Origin: Heterobilharzia americana
Taxonomy: Eukaryota > Platyhelminthes > Trematoda > Strigeidida > Schistosomatidae
Assembly (NCBI GenBank): GCA_944470555.2
Contig: OX104130.1
Location: 42,565,491-42,629,490 of the forward strand
Length of the DNA: 64,000 bases
Direction: 5' to 3'
Part shown: positions 1-11,739 of the stretch, piece by piece
Layout of the letters: each line of letters begins with the position of its first letter
How positions within the stretch are numbered: the stretch's first letter is position 1
Position numbers and translations under genes: made by a program
Notes under the pieces: model-generated
Told to the model about the DNA's origin: nothing
What the model saw: the letters and a program-made list of their open reading frames with translations, nothing else
Database searches by the model: none

Positions 1-728
1 CACTTTCGGCTTAAAGAAAATGATCTGCAATCAACATAAATTTTTAATTTACTAGGCAGCTGTTTTTGCGGAATTGGGTGAAATGTCAAGCTTTTAAAAA
101 CAGTTGAAAGCATTAAGAAAGGAGTCGACACACTGACTACTCTTCACTACGCACAATCAAGTTAGTTTCTGCTCATCAAAACTCCTTCTAGCAACATCAC
201 AGAATCTGTTAAGTGCGTTGATTTGTGAAACAGTCATAAAAATAACACCAGTATTAATCTAGAAATGGCTTCTTTAAAACGTATCCTGTCAGAAAAGTTA
301 TAATCCACCAAGCAATGACGGTGATCAAATTTAAAACTTTCGGCGTATATTTTGTTTGTATTAAAACACAGAGTCATCATTAGGCAAATTCATGATTTTT
401 AAATGGATAACGTACATAAAATCCTCAGTAATACTGGCATGTATAATTTGCAATATATAGTAGAATTTGAGGAGTATTTCTGTTAAGAGGTATTTCATTG
501 CATCAGATGTATTTTTATTTCGATTTCCTTTTTACTGTTGTGTCTGATTTTAGTTGTTCGCTAAATGTTTAGTTCATTTTAGTTTGTTTATGAAAACCTT
601 GCATGTACCTTTGCATTCGCTGCGAACACTACATAATTTAATATAACATCTTTGCTTCTTTGCACACTTGTCGACGAAATATTAACCGGATCAAATTCTC
701 ATCGAAATGAAAACATTTTTTGCTAAAG
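1..728. other. Non-coding, presumed intron of the lectin gene
   Basis: This is AT-rich sequence with no exon-like open frame or recognisable repeat. It should be intron, because the exon at 729 starts at a splice acceptor and in mid-domain. Confidence 0.6.
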
Positions 729-921
729 GTGTTCGATGGTAATAATGACCAGGTATCTGAACGTGTACATTACTTGGCTACACCATTTATTGCTCGTTAT
801 GTACGTATTCATCCAGTTATCTGGAGAAGCCGCATTGCAATGCGTGTCGGTTTGATAGGCTGTAAGCAGAAAGGTTCGTGTGGTCCTGGCTTCTTCCGAA
901 TCAATAATGAAAGTTCTTGTG
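729..921 (+). CDS. Exon: C-terminal half of discoidin domain
   Basis: The exon runs from an AG acceptor at 727-728 to a GTAAGT donor at 922. It opens with VFDGNND, passes through an FIARYVRIHP motif and WRSRIAMRV, and reaches the domain-closing Cys in GLIGC. This is the usual last third of an F5/8 type C domain. The remaining stretch, with three Cys (GSCGPGFF and SSC), is a short Cys-containing linker to the next domain. The exon ends in phase 1 and begins in phase 0, so at least one upstream exon is required; none is seen in 1-726. Confidence 0.85.
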
Positions 922-3900
922 GTAAGTCATAATTATAAAATGAATACACTATTTAAGTGAAGACTGGGATTTCTATTTTCTACCCTAGTATGTGTGATAG
1001 GGCAGTAATTGTAGGCGAACGTTCCTGGCCCAATATCTTGGCAACTACTAACTAAAGCCTGTACTTCAGTTCATCACCTAATCTACTTGACTCCTTGTCA
1101 TCTAAGGAAGACCGTCACAAACCTCTTATGAATAAGTATATTAAACGACTAAGTTACATCCAGCTGATGCATGCATATACTTTAAGACAATAAGCACTCT
1201 AGACCACTATTATAATAAACAATTTCATATATATATGTACTCAGGATAAAATAGGCAGTTTGTGGATTTTGTTCAACGTTTACACGTTTCCTGTTTTTGT
1301 GTCCAGTAGTTTACAACCAACTCATAGAACATATGCTGACAAAATTACTTGTAAAACTCTACCACATATGAACATTAAAATGACATCTTACTTACATGTT
1401 TAATGAAGTGGTCGAAAGACTTCCTCTTTCTCATTCTCTTATAACATGTGCATGTGCCTAGTACTGAATCCATCTGTGCATATCCTTTTCTCCAGTTGAT
1501 TGAAAATGAATTTTCGTATATTTGCATTCCACATTACAAAAGGACAAAGACTTCCATCACGGTTTACGGTTATAATATGTGTGGATGATTTTTACGCACT
1601 TCCTAAATTTGTTATTTTTACACTAACCAAAGATTACACATTTAAAAAAGTAACATGAGTGATTCAAGTAAATTTAATGGAAAATGAAGTAACATATCCG
1701 TTGAAAAGCCAGAATTATGTGTAAAATAACCGCTTTAGTTTTCTTTTAATGAAATGGAAAATAGGATACATCTACAAATGACCGTTTGTTGAATTGGATT
1801 TTGTACTTTGTTTTACTGTTTCCGTCCATTATCTGTTGTTGACAACGTAAAGGTAACGAATGAAAAGGAATGTTTAAATATCAAATATTTTTTTCTTGAT
1901 TTTTTAATTTTCAAAAGGAAAGCCGTTGACCATGCTACAATCATGGGTTAATAAAGCAGACAGTTTCATTTGATTATAAAGTGGTTTTTCCTGCACGTCA
2001 AACAACCAGTTCGCATTTGTGGGATAAGTTTCGAAAATACGATTGCATGTTGGATTTCATCACGACTGAGCACAAAATCAGTCAGGTATTTGTAAAAACC
2101 AGAGTGATATTTGGGGATGTAATACATTACGCAGGAAGCCTTGTATAGAAAACCAGTAAAGCGGAATGATTTCATATTACCTTTGTTTCGACATTTAACT
2201 CCCTTTTTAAGATGTTTTGAGAAACTGAGTAAACGTTATGTTTAAATGCATAGTTTTGAAAAAAGACTTGATTGACAGTGACTTGGAACATTATAACTCT
2301 TAACTTTCCAAATTATACATGAATTAATAAATTTATCTGTTATATATTTCCCATAAATTATTCAACTCTTTTTTAGTTGCCAACCTCGCTTACAAGAAAA
2401 ATGCCTGGTTGACTCCTGAGTCTTCAAATCACCGCAAAAGAAATCTACCAGATTCGGATAAATCGTCACATTCACTTGGTTTCAGTGATGAAATAAGGAG
2501 TTCACTGAACTCAGAGAATCCATCACATTTCCAATTCACTGAAAATCAACGCCCACCTATGTTAGCACATCACAGGATCAGAGATAATACCGTTAATTCA
2601 AATACATTTAAATTCAGCAGCATACCCTTATGGTCATCAGTTGACAGTATGATGAGTGAACCATTCATGGGTGATAACAGTGATGGTATGGCATCTTTAG
2701 CTGTTGATGGATGGACCGGCGAGGAAATACTACTAAAGAATTCAACGCTTTCGACAAGATCATCGGAAAGATTAATGAATGATGCACCGGATGGTAAGCA
2801 ACGATCAAATGATAGTTTAAACAAAAGAAACATAAATGATGCACTTCGTATAACTGCGAACCTCCAAAAATCTGCTCATCCATGCACAATACTTGAATAT
2901 CGCTGGCCATTCGTCGAATTACCTTCGTGGTATGTAGACCTCAGAGAACATACTGAAGTAAATGGTGTTGTGATTTACACAGCAGGTCATGGACGAGGTG
3001 AGTGATACGTTTCATTAAATATAGACTGAAAATCTACAAGCTGCAGCCACAAATTTATAAAATGACCATTTTGATTACTGTGATTCCTTTTAGTCATATT
3101 ATTTATATTTAAAAATAGTCAAATTAAAACAGTTGACAACTGATATTCGTTATACATGTCTGAAAATCACTGAGAGAGTTTATGGAATTAAATTCGATTG
3201 AATCACTGTTTTACCTTGATGGCTTTATTCATCCTGTAATAGGTAGGCATATTTGGGATCCCTTACTTTAGTATACGCCGAAGAGAATGTCTAAAATGAT
3301 AGAGACTTATTTAAATGTTTTATTTTATTGCTTTTTTTATAAGCTGGTATTCTGTTAGCTTGAAACAACCACGAAGTGTTAAATCTTAACGTCAGGTAGT
3401 CAAACAAAATTTATCATAATTCTTTTAAAGGTCATTGCACACTGTTCAGAACGTTTTTAGGTGAACGTGCAAAGTGAATCAGATTATAGTCTCTTTGACC
3501 TTTACAAGACATGTTTTAACAATAAGCAGACATGTTTAAGCTTGCATAACTGTAGAAAGTTTCATTTGTATCATTGTTTCTTCTCCGCTCATGAATATCA
3601 TACTAATCTATTGGAGTAATGTTTATGTAAAGCCTTAATAGCACGTTCATACAACAGACACTTCCCTCCCATTGTCATCTATGTTCTCATGATATATAAG
3701 CGTTTCTATTTTTGAGGTTTACTGTATAATCCATTCCGCACGCTCAATTGCATTAACAGTATATGCTAAGAAAATACCTGGAATTAGTGTTCAACCAAAA
3801 CGCTTGAATAGTTATTCAACATCCCACCAAATTTGGGTACTATGTAATAAACAAGTTTTTCTACCATCAAAAATAATATGGTAGTGAATGTATTGTGACA

Positions 3901-5070
3901 CTAAGCTATGTGACAAGCAAACTGGAAGCATTATGAATGTCATTATAAATATTCACTTTCAATATTTTTTTATTTGGTTTATGACTTGATGTGCGAATCT
4001 CCCATACTGAAGTCATATGCCATTTTTTGTAATTACCTGTCGTTGATCGGTCTTCATCGGTAGATGGGCTCCTCTACGGAAAGCTCGATGCTGCCCATAA
4101 TTTCAGTTTAATGGCAGTGATGTAAAGTGGTTATCAGTGGAATCCGTGGTCCACGTCTCGCCTTATTTTGGACTCGTTAGCTGAATAAGCACACCTTTCT
4201 TTGAGTCAAGACTGGAATGTAAAACAGAACGTTTCAGACTCAGCAGCGCTATCCTGTGGGTCAGCGATTTGCCACACCCACTCTTTATGGGATGGGTATA
4301 GATTTTGTATCATTGCTTGTAGTTCCTCATCAGTAACTAAACCGAGTTGACTGGCCTTTGTCAGTTTATGAGGATCTGTGCTATTGTCTCGATACTCATC
4401 ATCACTATCAAATTGTAACACAATTATTGAAAATTGGAATCAGTAAATCATTAATGAGACTTGAGAAAATGCACTCTGTAATTCTAAACACAGTTTCCAT
4501 TTTATTTCTGAACTTACAACTACTCAAAACTCGTATTTCTACACTTCTTAGATGTGAATAATAAGTTATTTATGTTGTCAGTATAATAATATTTAAATGC
4601 AAATCGCTACACAGCAAGTTTCAATACTGGTAAGATTGTTAGTTAAAATTCAGGGGAGGTTTTAATGATAACGCTACTCAATGAAATTCGATCTAATTTC
4701 GATTTACAACAAAAACTTGTTTATAAACCCATTTAATGAAGTCAACATTTTCATTACAGATGGAAGATACCTACTATCATCTTTATTTGGTGGTGAAGAT
4801 AAAACGAAGCTGAGCTCAGAAAATTTGGAAAGATTGTCAATTTACGTTGAATCAGAACCACGTCATCGAGACTCTAAAACGTTGTCCAGGTCAAGTTCTA
4901 GTCTTTGCGGTTTCGTCACTAGACTAAATGACGCTATATTCAGTCCACGTTTACATATACCCTGCAGACAACCATTACTTGGACGTTATGTTTATGTTGA
5001 GGCACGTGGAGTACGTGGAAGGTGGTCACAAGAATTCGCAGCTTTATTGTGTGAGGTTATGGTATATTAA
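729..5070 (+). CDS. Discoidin / fucolectin-like (F5/8C) domain protein, 3' part of gene (exons 729-921, 2377-2997, 4760-5070)
   Basis: Three exons join in phase (1 and 1) to give about 374 residues and end at a TAA stop at 5068-5070. The first exon gives the C-terminal half of a discoidin (F5/8 type C) domain, with the hallmark RYVRIHP and a closing GC. A second F5/8C-like module then opens with NLAYKKNAWLT, contains AVDG and WYVDL, and ends with GRYVYVE and LCEVMVY, the closing strand typical of fucolectin/tachylectin-4-type lectin domains. Family knowledge says such modules bind glycans or phospholipids at the cell surface or outside the cell. The exact ligand here is unknown. No membrane segment or signal peptide is seen in this part; the N-terminus lies left of the window. 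The second module is unusually long because of Ser/Asn/Asp-rich insertions. The gene sits head-to-tail with the DOCK gene, with about 25 kb of repeats between them. Confidence 0.85.
922..2376 (+). other. Intron of the lectin gene
   Basis: This is a GTAAGT...TTTTAG intron of 1455 bases, AT-rich, with no repeat or RNA gene that I can recognise. Confidence 0.8.
2377..2997 (+). CDS. Exon: first half of the fucolectin-like F5/8C domain with large insertions
   Basis: The acceptor is TTTTAG at 2371-2376 and the donor is GTGAGT at 2998. The first complete codons read ANLAYKKNAWLT, the typical first strand of fucolectin/F5/8C lectin domains. AVDGW follows only after about 90 residues, and the aromatic WYVDL strand after another 70 or so. 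In ordinary family members these blocks lie within roughly 15-40 residues of each other. The intervening residues are rich in Ser, Asn, Asp and Lys and look disordered. The exon ends after NGVVIYTAGHGRG, where the family has its VxxVxVYNR strand. The minus-strand open frames over this exon are shadows. Confidence 0.85.
4135..4190 (-). ncRNA. Degenerate hammerhead ribozyme (schistosome SINE-type)
   Basis: Read on the minus strand, the motifs come in hammerhead order. CTAACGA stands for CUGAUGA, then GTCC, an A-rich loop and GGC form a shortened helix II. GAGAC stands for GAAAC, followed by a GGATTCCACTG segment typical of the schistosome hammerhead SINE family. The core has several substitutions: U to A and U to C within CUGAUGA, and GAAA to GAGA. 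The cleavage triplet also appears changed from GTC to GAC. I judge it catalytically dead. Confidence 0.6.
4206..4421 (-). other. Unidentified protein-like open frame (71 codons) within the intron
   Basis: The minus-strand frame starts MLQFDSDDEYRD and contains LGLVTDEELQAMI and KEWVWQIADPQDS. Its composition looks like real protein rather than random AT-rich translation. It ends about 20 bases upstream (in minus-strand sense) of the hammerhead relic, so both probably belong to one inserted retroposon or a retro-copied gene fragment. I do not recognise a family. No clear splice sites frame it, and there is no sign that it is expressed. Confidence 0.35.
4760..5070 (+). CDS. Terminal exon: end of fucolectin-like F5/8C domain
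   Basis: The acceptor ATTACAG ends at 4759 and the exon starts in phase 1, matching the previous donor. It encodes about 103 residues. It includes the strand ENLERLSIYVES, a CGFV segment matching the family's Cys strand, IPCRQPLLGRYVYVE and the final LCEVMVY. The stop TAA follows two codons after EVMVY, as is usual when this domain is C-terminal. The open frame continues upstream of 4760 only because the intron end happens to lack stops; no coding character is seen there. Confidence 0.87.
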
Positions 5071-8000
5071 AGATATTTTGTTTCCCTGTTTCAAATGAAA
5101 AAACAGACATTTTAATATCCTATACTTATATGCATTTACCTGATAACCATAAGCGCGAAAATCATATTTTTTTTCAATTAACGATTTGCAATATGCACGA
5201 ATTCATATAACAAAATCTGAAATGCATATTTTGGTTTCTTTAATATTACTTGTCATCAAATTCTCGTACAGTCTATCTCTCTTTATCTTTCTTAATAATT
5301 TCATATGCGGTAAAGTCTTAGTTACCTATATTTTAAATATATATATATTCATCGTATACATGTATAAATGTGACAGTATAATTATCGAACCGCATATTTC
5401 TAAAGTTTCTCTACTGCAGACACTTTTTAATAGCAGAACTTTAGGTTTCTTCGAGGTTCATTTGCAGTCAGAACTAAAAATCACGGTGGAGTAAGCTAAA
5501 TGCAACAGTTGCTTCACATGTAATAATTAACATTCATTCAACTATCCTCATACATTTTAGTGGTATACACATGCATTTATTCTAAAGAGATCTTGACGAT
5601 GTGTAATCTAATTCACTTCTCATCTTTATTCATATACCAGTATATACATCAACTTCTGAATAAACTCCGATTATTCTCTAATATTTGAACCCTTTTAAAA
5701 TTCGAATCTGATAAAATCAAACCTTGTACTGTTTATGAGGCTGTTTTTGTTTCACTTTTCATGTAACTGACTATAGGAGTTGCATGAATTTGTTGCAGCT
5801 TATTACTTTGCTTATTTCAAACAACCATTTTAATTTCGTTTAATCTATAAAAAAAATGGCTTAAGTTTTCATTCAGTCTTCTACTTGGAGGTGAACAGAT
5901 GCTTCTTATACCCATAGGTCATTTGGTCAGTATTTTACACCACTCTTCTTATTTGGCAGAATACTTAAGTATCGATTATAAGATCTTCCTAAATTTTTGT
6001 TTTCTTGACAAACTAGTAAATAAGGTACTCTATTTTGCATCATCTGACTAAATCATGAAAATTCCGGCAACAAATTTCAATTATATAAAAGCACAATACT
6101 TACTGAATGTGATGAAATTAAAATGCCAGATAAGTATGTGGAGTGCTGTGGAGTCATCATGCGTCTGAGAACTAATAGTCATACAAAAGATTGATAAGTG
6201 CTTCAGGAGGTGACATGGCTTCTGACTTATAATGATAATACATAAAAAACTAGATACCATATACAATGGATAAAATTATATTTCATTACTAAAACCATGA
6301 AATGTATACCATGAAAATAATTTTAAATGAGCATGCGTAACTCGTAAGCTTGTTGATCACTACTGGGATCAGTTGATAAAAAATCTCAACTGCGCTTAAA
6401 CCGATGGCATACTAAATAAAATAAAATGTTACATACAGTATCATTGTTAACATATTCCAAAGCAAAACAGTTTTAATTTCTAAATAACTAATGTTTATTT
6501 ATTGGCATAGATGAACCCAACCCTAACCCAGATGTAAAGTGGAATAAAATTGAAGTGACTGACTAAAATAAAAAGTAGATAATAACGATACTGAACGCAG
6601 TGATGCACTAGAACTGAATGCCAATATAAGTATTCTCCTTCATCACCATATTCTTCACTGATTCACGCAAATATCACAAGGCAAATGGCGATCTGTGACT
6701 GCACGAACAACTTTATTTCATATATATACAATTCCCATACATAAAAATTTCCTAAGTCAGATATAGAATAACACAATCTTATTGGCTCCATCATATTCGG
6801 AACCTTAAAAAAGGTTATTTTGTCCACATGTTAACATAAACCACTATCTGAAAGAAAAACACCTCTACCCCAGTGAGCGATGACTTAAAATGTTGATTTC
6901 CATTTCTGGCCGCTTCCTATCAGAAATTTAGAGATATTTCAAAATACCTATATGATATGTATGCCTATGACATTGTTTAGTTATTCTTCCGCGTTAATAA
7001 TACTATCTTGTAAAAAGAATCCATTAAGTCTCCGCCATTCAAGATTTACTTCTGCTGCCTTGTCTTCAACAAATAAGCTTGAAGTGATCTGAATTTCAAT
7101 CTTTTTGCATATATTACTAATATATATGTGGAAAGTTCACATATTGATGAAATGCAGGAAAAGCCGTAATTCAGTTCTCAATAAAAAACTTCCGGTACGT
7201 CTCATTAACAAAATCATAAGGGAATGCACTTCAGTTAATTCCTAATATTATATTCAAGGCAGTATTCATCACGGACTGACACCACATAGGGAAGGACTGA
7301 AAAACTCAGAGCACTGTACAGCTGTTCCCTCCCAGTATCGAACTCCTTAGAAGTGCGTATCCACATATAACTTCTGTGTTTCAGCACTACCTTTGATGGA
7401 CAAAAAGTCGAAAACAGTTTTGCTCCTTAATATTTGTTCTATTCTGTAATTACTAGAAGTTTTTATCATTGACACTACAATATCTGATAGGTATTTCACG
7501 GGATTATAATGCTTGAGACCCCCATCAAATAACATAAGTCATTTACTGAACATCTAGTCCATATCCGTCAAAATATATCATGCTGTTTTCCTTGGCTGAA
7601 GCACCATTTCATATCCGTGGAAATTTTTGATGTGTTTGATGAGATTTTTCACTACTATATCACCAGTCAGTGGTTAGTTTGTGTTTTGAATATGATCAAC
7701 GTGAGCTCACACATCTGTTGAATTTCTAGTCATACCAAAATATCAGCCGAAAATAAAATTCCATACCGAAACGTTAGCGCAATGCACTTAATATTTAGTG
7801 TGTATAAAATATTCTGTAGCTCATATTTCGGCCGGTGAAACTAAATTATCGGTAGCTACTTGTAAAACTAATCCTATATGGTACTGAAAAGTGTTAGTTG
7901 ATTAAGATATTAAACCTATCAGACATTTAGACGAAGAATAAGAAACTAAAAAACTACAGTAGCATCAGAATTTCAACAACTAATGAATCATTAATCCAAA

Positions 8001-10200
8001 ATTTTAGATGCATTCTCTTACTACCCTGTGGCTTGGCTATGGTACTTTCGTATCTATCAGATCCTACTACATCTGAAAATCATTGATGTGAACCACCAAT
8101 AACCATCTAAAAACATTGAGCTATGGAATAAACCATTCAAACAAAAGCGTTAAAAAGAAGTTACTATAAAAGGAGCATACTGATTTACAAGTCTAAATCT
8201 AAGTTACTCTAAAACCGTCTAATTATTGACAAACTGGATTTTTTGTAGTTTACTTATACGTATCTTCATTCTTTATCATTATTTCTGTTCGTTAGTTCTA
8301 AATGTTTTTGTGACCACAGTTTTCCGCTTATTAAACATTCGTACCACTTCGTTTTATTTGATTACACTCGATTTCAGTCTGAAAATATGAACAGCTATGT
8401 TCAACACCTGCCTGAACTTCACTTCACTTTTCTTTTCAATTCATCAAACTTTTTAGTAGTTTTGTACTATCTGAACAAATAATATAAATAAGACGGAAGG
8501 AAACATTTTAACTCAGTGACGCATTTGTTGATACTTTTCACCGAAGCGTACCTAAAACCTCAAGGAAACACATGTTTATTAGGTGACTGAAACATACATT
8601 GCTAAATGATTCAGCAAAATATCTAGGCTTAACAGATCACTGTTGGTGTTTTGCAGAATAGGACTGCACAAATGAATACGTTACTCAATGACAACTAATG
8701 TAAATGTTGATTCCTATCAACTTAGTGCCAGTAGAAATTTGCTGAGATTTTATTTATTATTACCTCCTGATGACGAGAAATCACATATTTCAGCACCTCT
8801 AAAAGGTATTCATTTGAGGCAATGAGTAACAGCCGCTTTTTATTCACATTCACAATATTCGACTGCAGCAATAATGATCTACACGTAGAGTCATTGTAGG
8901 GTTTTAGTGGTTGATTAGAATACTACCTAATTTAGAAGTCTCGTATATAGGTAAGTTTTGAAATAATGAAAACGATAAAGAGAAACATCAGATTTATATG
9001 AAGTGATTGCATATCCATGTGGTCTTAACCTTTATACTAACCAACCACCAAATATTTTACGCAAAATTTCCCTCAGAATGTTTCTCAGTGAAACTAACTT
9101 GTGATTCAAAAATTTGGCCAACTTGAACTCTTTATCCAGTCTATATTACGTTCGTTTTGTTCTGTCAAATTTGTCCATTAGTGACTGCAAAATTGTGGAA
9201 TTTATTTCCATCTTCATCCACCATAGTTCTCATATTTTATAACGACTACATAGAGTATGGGCGTTTTGTTCATAGTGTCACCCCTCGCGTCTATACACTT
9301 AAATAACCAAGCTTCTTACTATCGTATTCTAACCACCATGTGGTATCTTTTGAGACGAATTCAATATTTCTTACCAAATATCGAAAACTAGTTCGTCAGC
9401 ATTTGCTACACTCAAACAGCTAATACACGACAAACTGCATGACATTAAACCTGAATAAGAACATATTCTAGAAATGGAAATCTTCAAATGGCCTAGTAGC
9501 TTATCTTCTCCTTCTTTACATGTTATCACAATGAGTGTTTTCGACTGTACGATATTTTCAGACTGTCGAAGAATAAACTCCAAAAATATCCTAGTTACTT
9601 ACCTCATTCGCAATGCACACAACATGAAACTATCATTCAAATAGGTATAAATTTTTAGTTAGCCGAAGTCTAACGGCATCTAACAACGGATCCTAGATCA
9701 TACAGACAGTGTTTCAAAGATAACTATCATTCCTTTTTAAGTTTCTCTAAATTCTATTTGGACTGCATAATGTAGCCTAAAATCATTGGTGATTCATTCA
9801 AAATATCTTCCGCAGTTCAGAGGTCACCCGTACTAACCCTTATTTATTCTCGGTCACTAACCACAAGAAAAGTATCTATTGTATCCACTTGAAGCAAGTC
9901 TTCGATACTGCATCAACAAACTCAGTGAATATCAGCTTGGACTAGTGAAAATTTAATGTCGTTTCTCCAGATCTCTTTGATTACTTGGTTTAACGAACTA
10001 ATATACGGTAGGTAAACAAGAGATTTTAGGTAATGAAAGACTTGTCCGTTCCGAATTCAATCAGATCTCTCCTCATATTTATAAGAATGATCAGCTGTTA
10101 CAGTTGATTTATACTGAAATAAAGCCACAACGTAAAGGCACTGACTTTCGTTCCTAAAGGCAAGTACAAAACGGTTGAAATAAACTTTATGGACAATAAA
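5071..10200. other. AT-rich intergenic region, nothing recognisable
   Basis: This holds the 3' flank of the lectin gene and anonymous AT-rich DNA. Open frames are short, of low complexity and without splice-framed homology. No retroelement domains or tandem repeats were recognised. Confidence 0.55.
5659..5664 (+). promoter_or_regulatory. Candidate polyadenylation signal AATAAA
   Basis: This is a canonical AATAAA about 590 bases after the lectin-gene stop codon. In DNA this AT-rich the hexamer occurs often by chance, so it is only a candidate for the 3' end of the upstream gene. Confidence 0.25.
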
Positions 10201-10209
10201 CCGTAAAGG

Positions 10210-10920
10210 ATACCATTCAGGTTGCAGTTGGTGAATATCAAGATCAGGGTCATCCGTTTGTGTTCGAAAACCATTTTCTCGAAGCTGTATCAGCTGCTAA
10301 TTAGCCACGATGAGGAATACTTTATCAGTTATTCACAAAGAACTGGATTGCTTACAACGTTCAGTTGTGGATGTTGTGTGGTAATGACTTGTCTGCTTAT
10401 CAGTGAGGGAAGATATGATTTCATCTTTCATTATCCCAGCTGTCACAGAAAAAAATCTTTGAGAATAGCATAGTTTTAACAAAACCTCATTTAAATTTCC
10501 AAGAAATAATGACTTAAGCATTTCATTGGAACGTTGGCACATCAATAAAATCCTCGGGAAAAGCAAAAGATGACAGTGAGGTGTTCTCACCACAGTGGTT
10601 CACCACTGCAGATAAATTTGATCCGAAAAAATCTGCAGACTACGTCCCAAGTGTGTAGCAGTACATAGTGTAGAGGAAATAGTTAAAAGACTCGTTAAGA
10701 AAGGTAAATATAGCCAAGGAAAGACGATAAGTTTGCTGGAGACGCACACTTGCATATTAGTATATCCAGCTGAGCCGAAATACCTTCTCACTTTCTTAAC
10801 GATCCAAATGTTCCTGATCCACTTGTGTCAGACAACGTTAGGACAGAAGATGCGAGTGAATGTATTCAAAATACAAACTTATTCGAAAGTCACAACCAGT
10901 AAAGTATTATTCAAACACTA
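10210..10920 (+). pseudogene. Decayed coding-like sequence, unidentified
   Basis: Several plus-strand stretches read like protein but sit in shifting frames with stops. Examples are VAVGEYQDQGHPFVFEN at the start, SPQWFTTADKFDPKKSADYV near 10580-10650, EEIVKRLVKKGKYSQGK near 10673-10725, and FLNDPNVPDPLVSDNV near 10790-10845 with a stop soon after. This looks like an old retro-copied gene or repeat-encoded protein broken by frameshifts. The family is not identified. The 3' part from 10759 on is also the left arm of the large inverted repeat. Confidence 0.35.
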
Positions 10921-11054
10921 TACAAACAAAAAATAAACACTGATTTAGAATCTTAACTTGAAATAAAGAAATGCAAACGGCACACAACGGCAGCAGTAGC
11001 GTCGTCCTATAAGCATACATAATGGAGGATGTCTTGTTTCGAAAATGAAATACA
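10759..11054 (+). repeat. Left arm of a 296-bp near-perfect inverted repeat
   Basis: Aligned base by base against 11444-11739 in reverse complement, this arm matches at 295 of 296 positions with no gaps. The single difference is at 10810 (G here, A equivalent in the other arm). The arm starts with AGTATATCCAGC and ends GAAAATGAAATACA. Pairing stops abruptly at both ends. It carries the 3' end of the decayed coding-like sequence, which suggests this arm is the original copy. Confidence 0.95.
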
Positions 11055-11443
11055 TGCTTCTAAAACTTTGTTAGCTTGATAACACTTTGGTTAAGAACTC
11101 AAGTGCTTCCATCAGTATGTTGCTCATTTCATGTATCATATCCATTGGGCAAACTCCATTTGTTTTATTTATCACAACTAACCTGGCGTTTACTGTTAAA
11201 ACAGTTGCCTGTAACAGACCACTTCTGTTTGCTTCTCTTCGCACACAAAACCAGCCGCAGCCATTCAAATCTTTATCCTGTTTAATCGTTTCGCACTGAC
11301 TGTGTATTTTTCTCCATTTTTTTTGGTTTCTACTAACGGTTTATTATTCACACTATTACTATTTTCAAAGCAATTTTAGTTGTTGTAATTAAATCAAGGT
11401 ATTCCGCTCATGGTGTCAAGTTTATCACTTGCAAACAACTTTC
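11055..11443. other. 389-bp spacer between inverted-repeat arms
   Basis: This is unique sequence between the arms. It has overlapping short open frames on both strands at 11071-11299, none with a recognisable motif. I saw no terminal motif or target-site duplication that would define it as a foldback transposon. Confidence 0.6.
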
Positions 11444-11739
11444 TGTATTTCATTTTCGAAACAAGACATCCTCCATTATGTATGCTTATAGGACGACGCT
11501 ACTGCTGCCGTTGTGTGCCGTTTGCATTTCTTTATTTCAAGTTAAGATTCTAAATCAGTGTTTATTTTTTGTTTGTATAGTGTTTGAATAATACTTTACT
11601 GGTTGTGACTTTCGAATAAGTTTGTATTTTGAATACATTCACTCGCATCTTCTGTCCTAACGTTGTCTGACACAAGTGGATCAGGAATATTTGGATCGTT
11701 AAGAAAGTGAGAAGGTATTTCGGCTCAGCTGGATATACT
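11444..11739 (-). repeat. Right arm of the 296-bp near-perfect inverted repeat
   Basis: This is the reverse complement of 10759-11054 with one mismatch. The near-identity in otherwise decayed DNA implies either a recent duplication or continuing gene conversion between the arms. The flanks beyond 11739 do not resemble the flanks left of 10759, so the duplication covers the arm only. Confidence 0.95.

Larger units (their letters stand above)
2998..4759 (+). other. Intron of the lectin gene carrying an antisense hammerhead-type relic
   Basis: This is a GTGAGT...TTACAG intron of 1762 bases. Most of it is AT-rich and plain. The segment 4040-4425 differs in composition. On the minus strand it holds an uninterrupted 71-codon frame followed by a degenerate hammerhead ribozyme core, so it is probably an inserted retroposon. 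Confidence 0.75.

Noticed and set aside
2570..2910. Minus-strand open frames over the lectin exon
   Set aside because: They are shadows of the plus-strand exon, with no motif of their own.
6512..6530. CCCAACCCTAACCCAG as telomere-like sequence
   Set aside because: Only about one and a half repeat units, without a tandem array.
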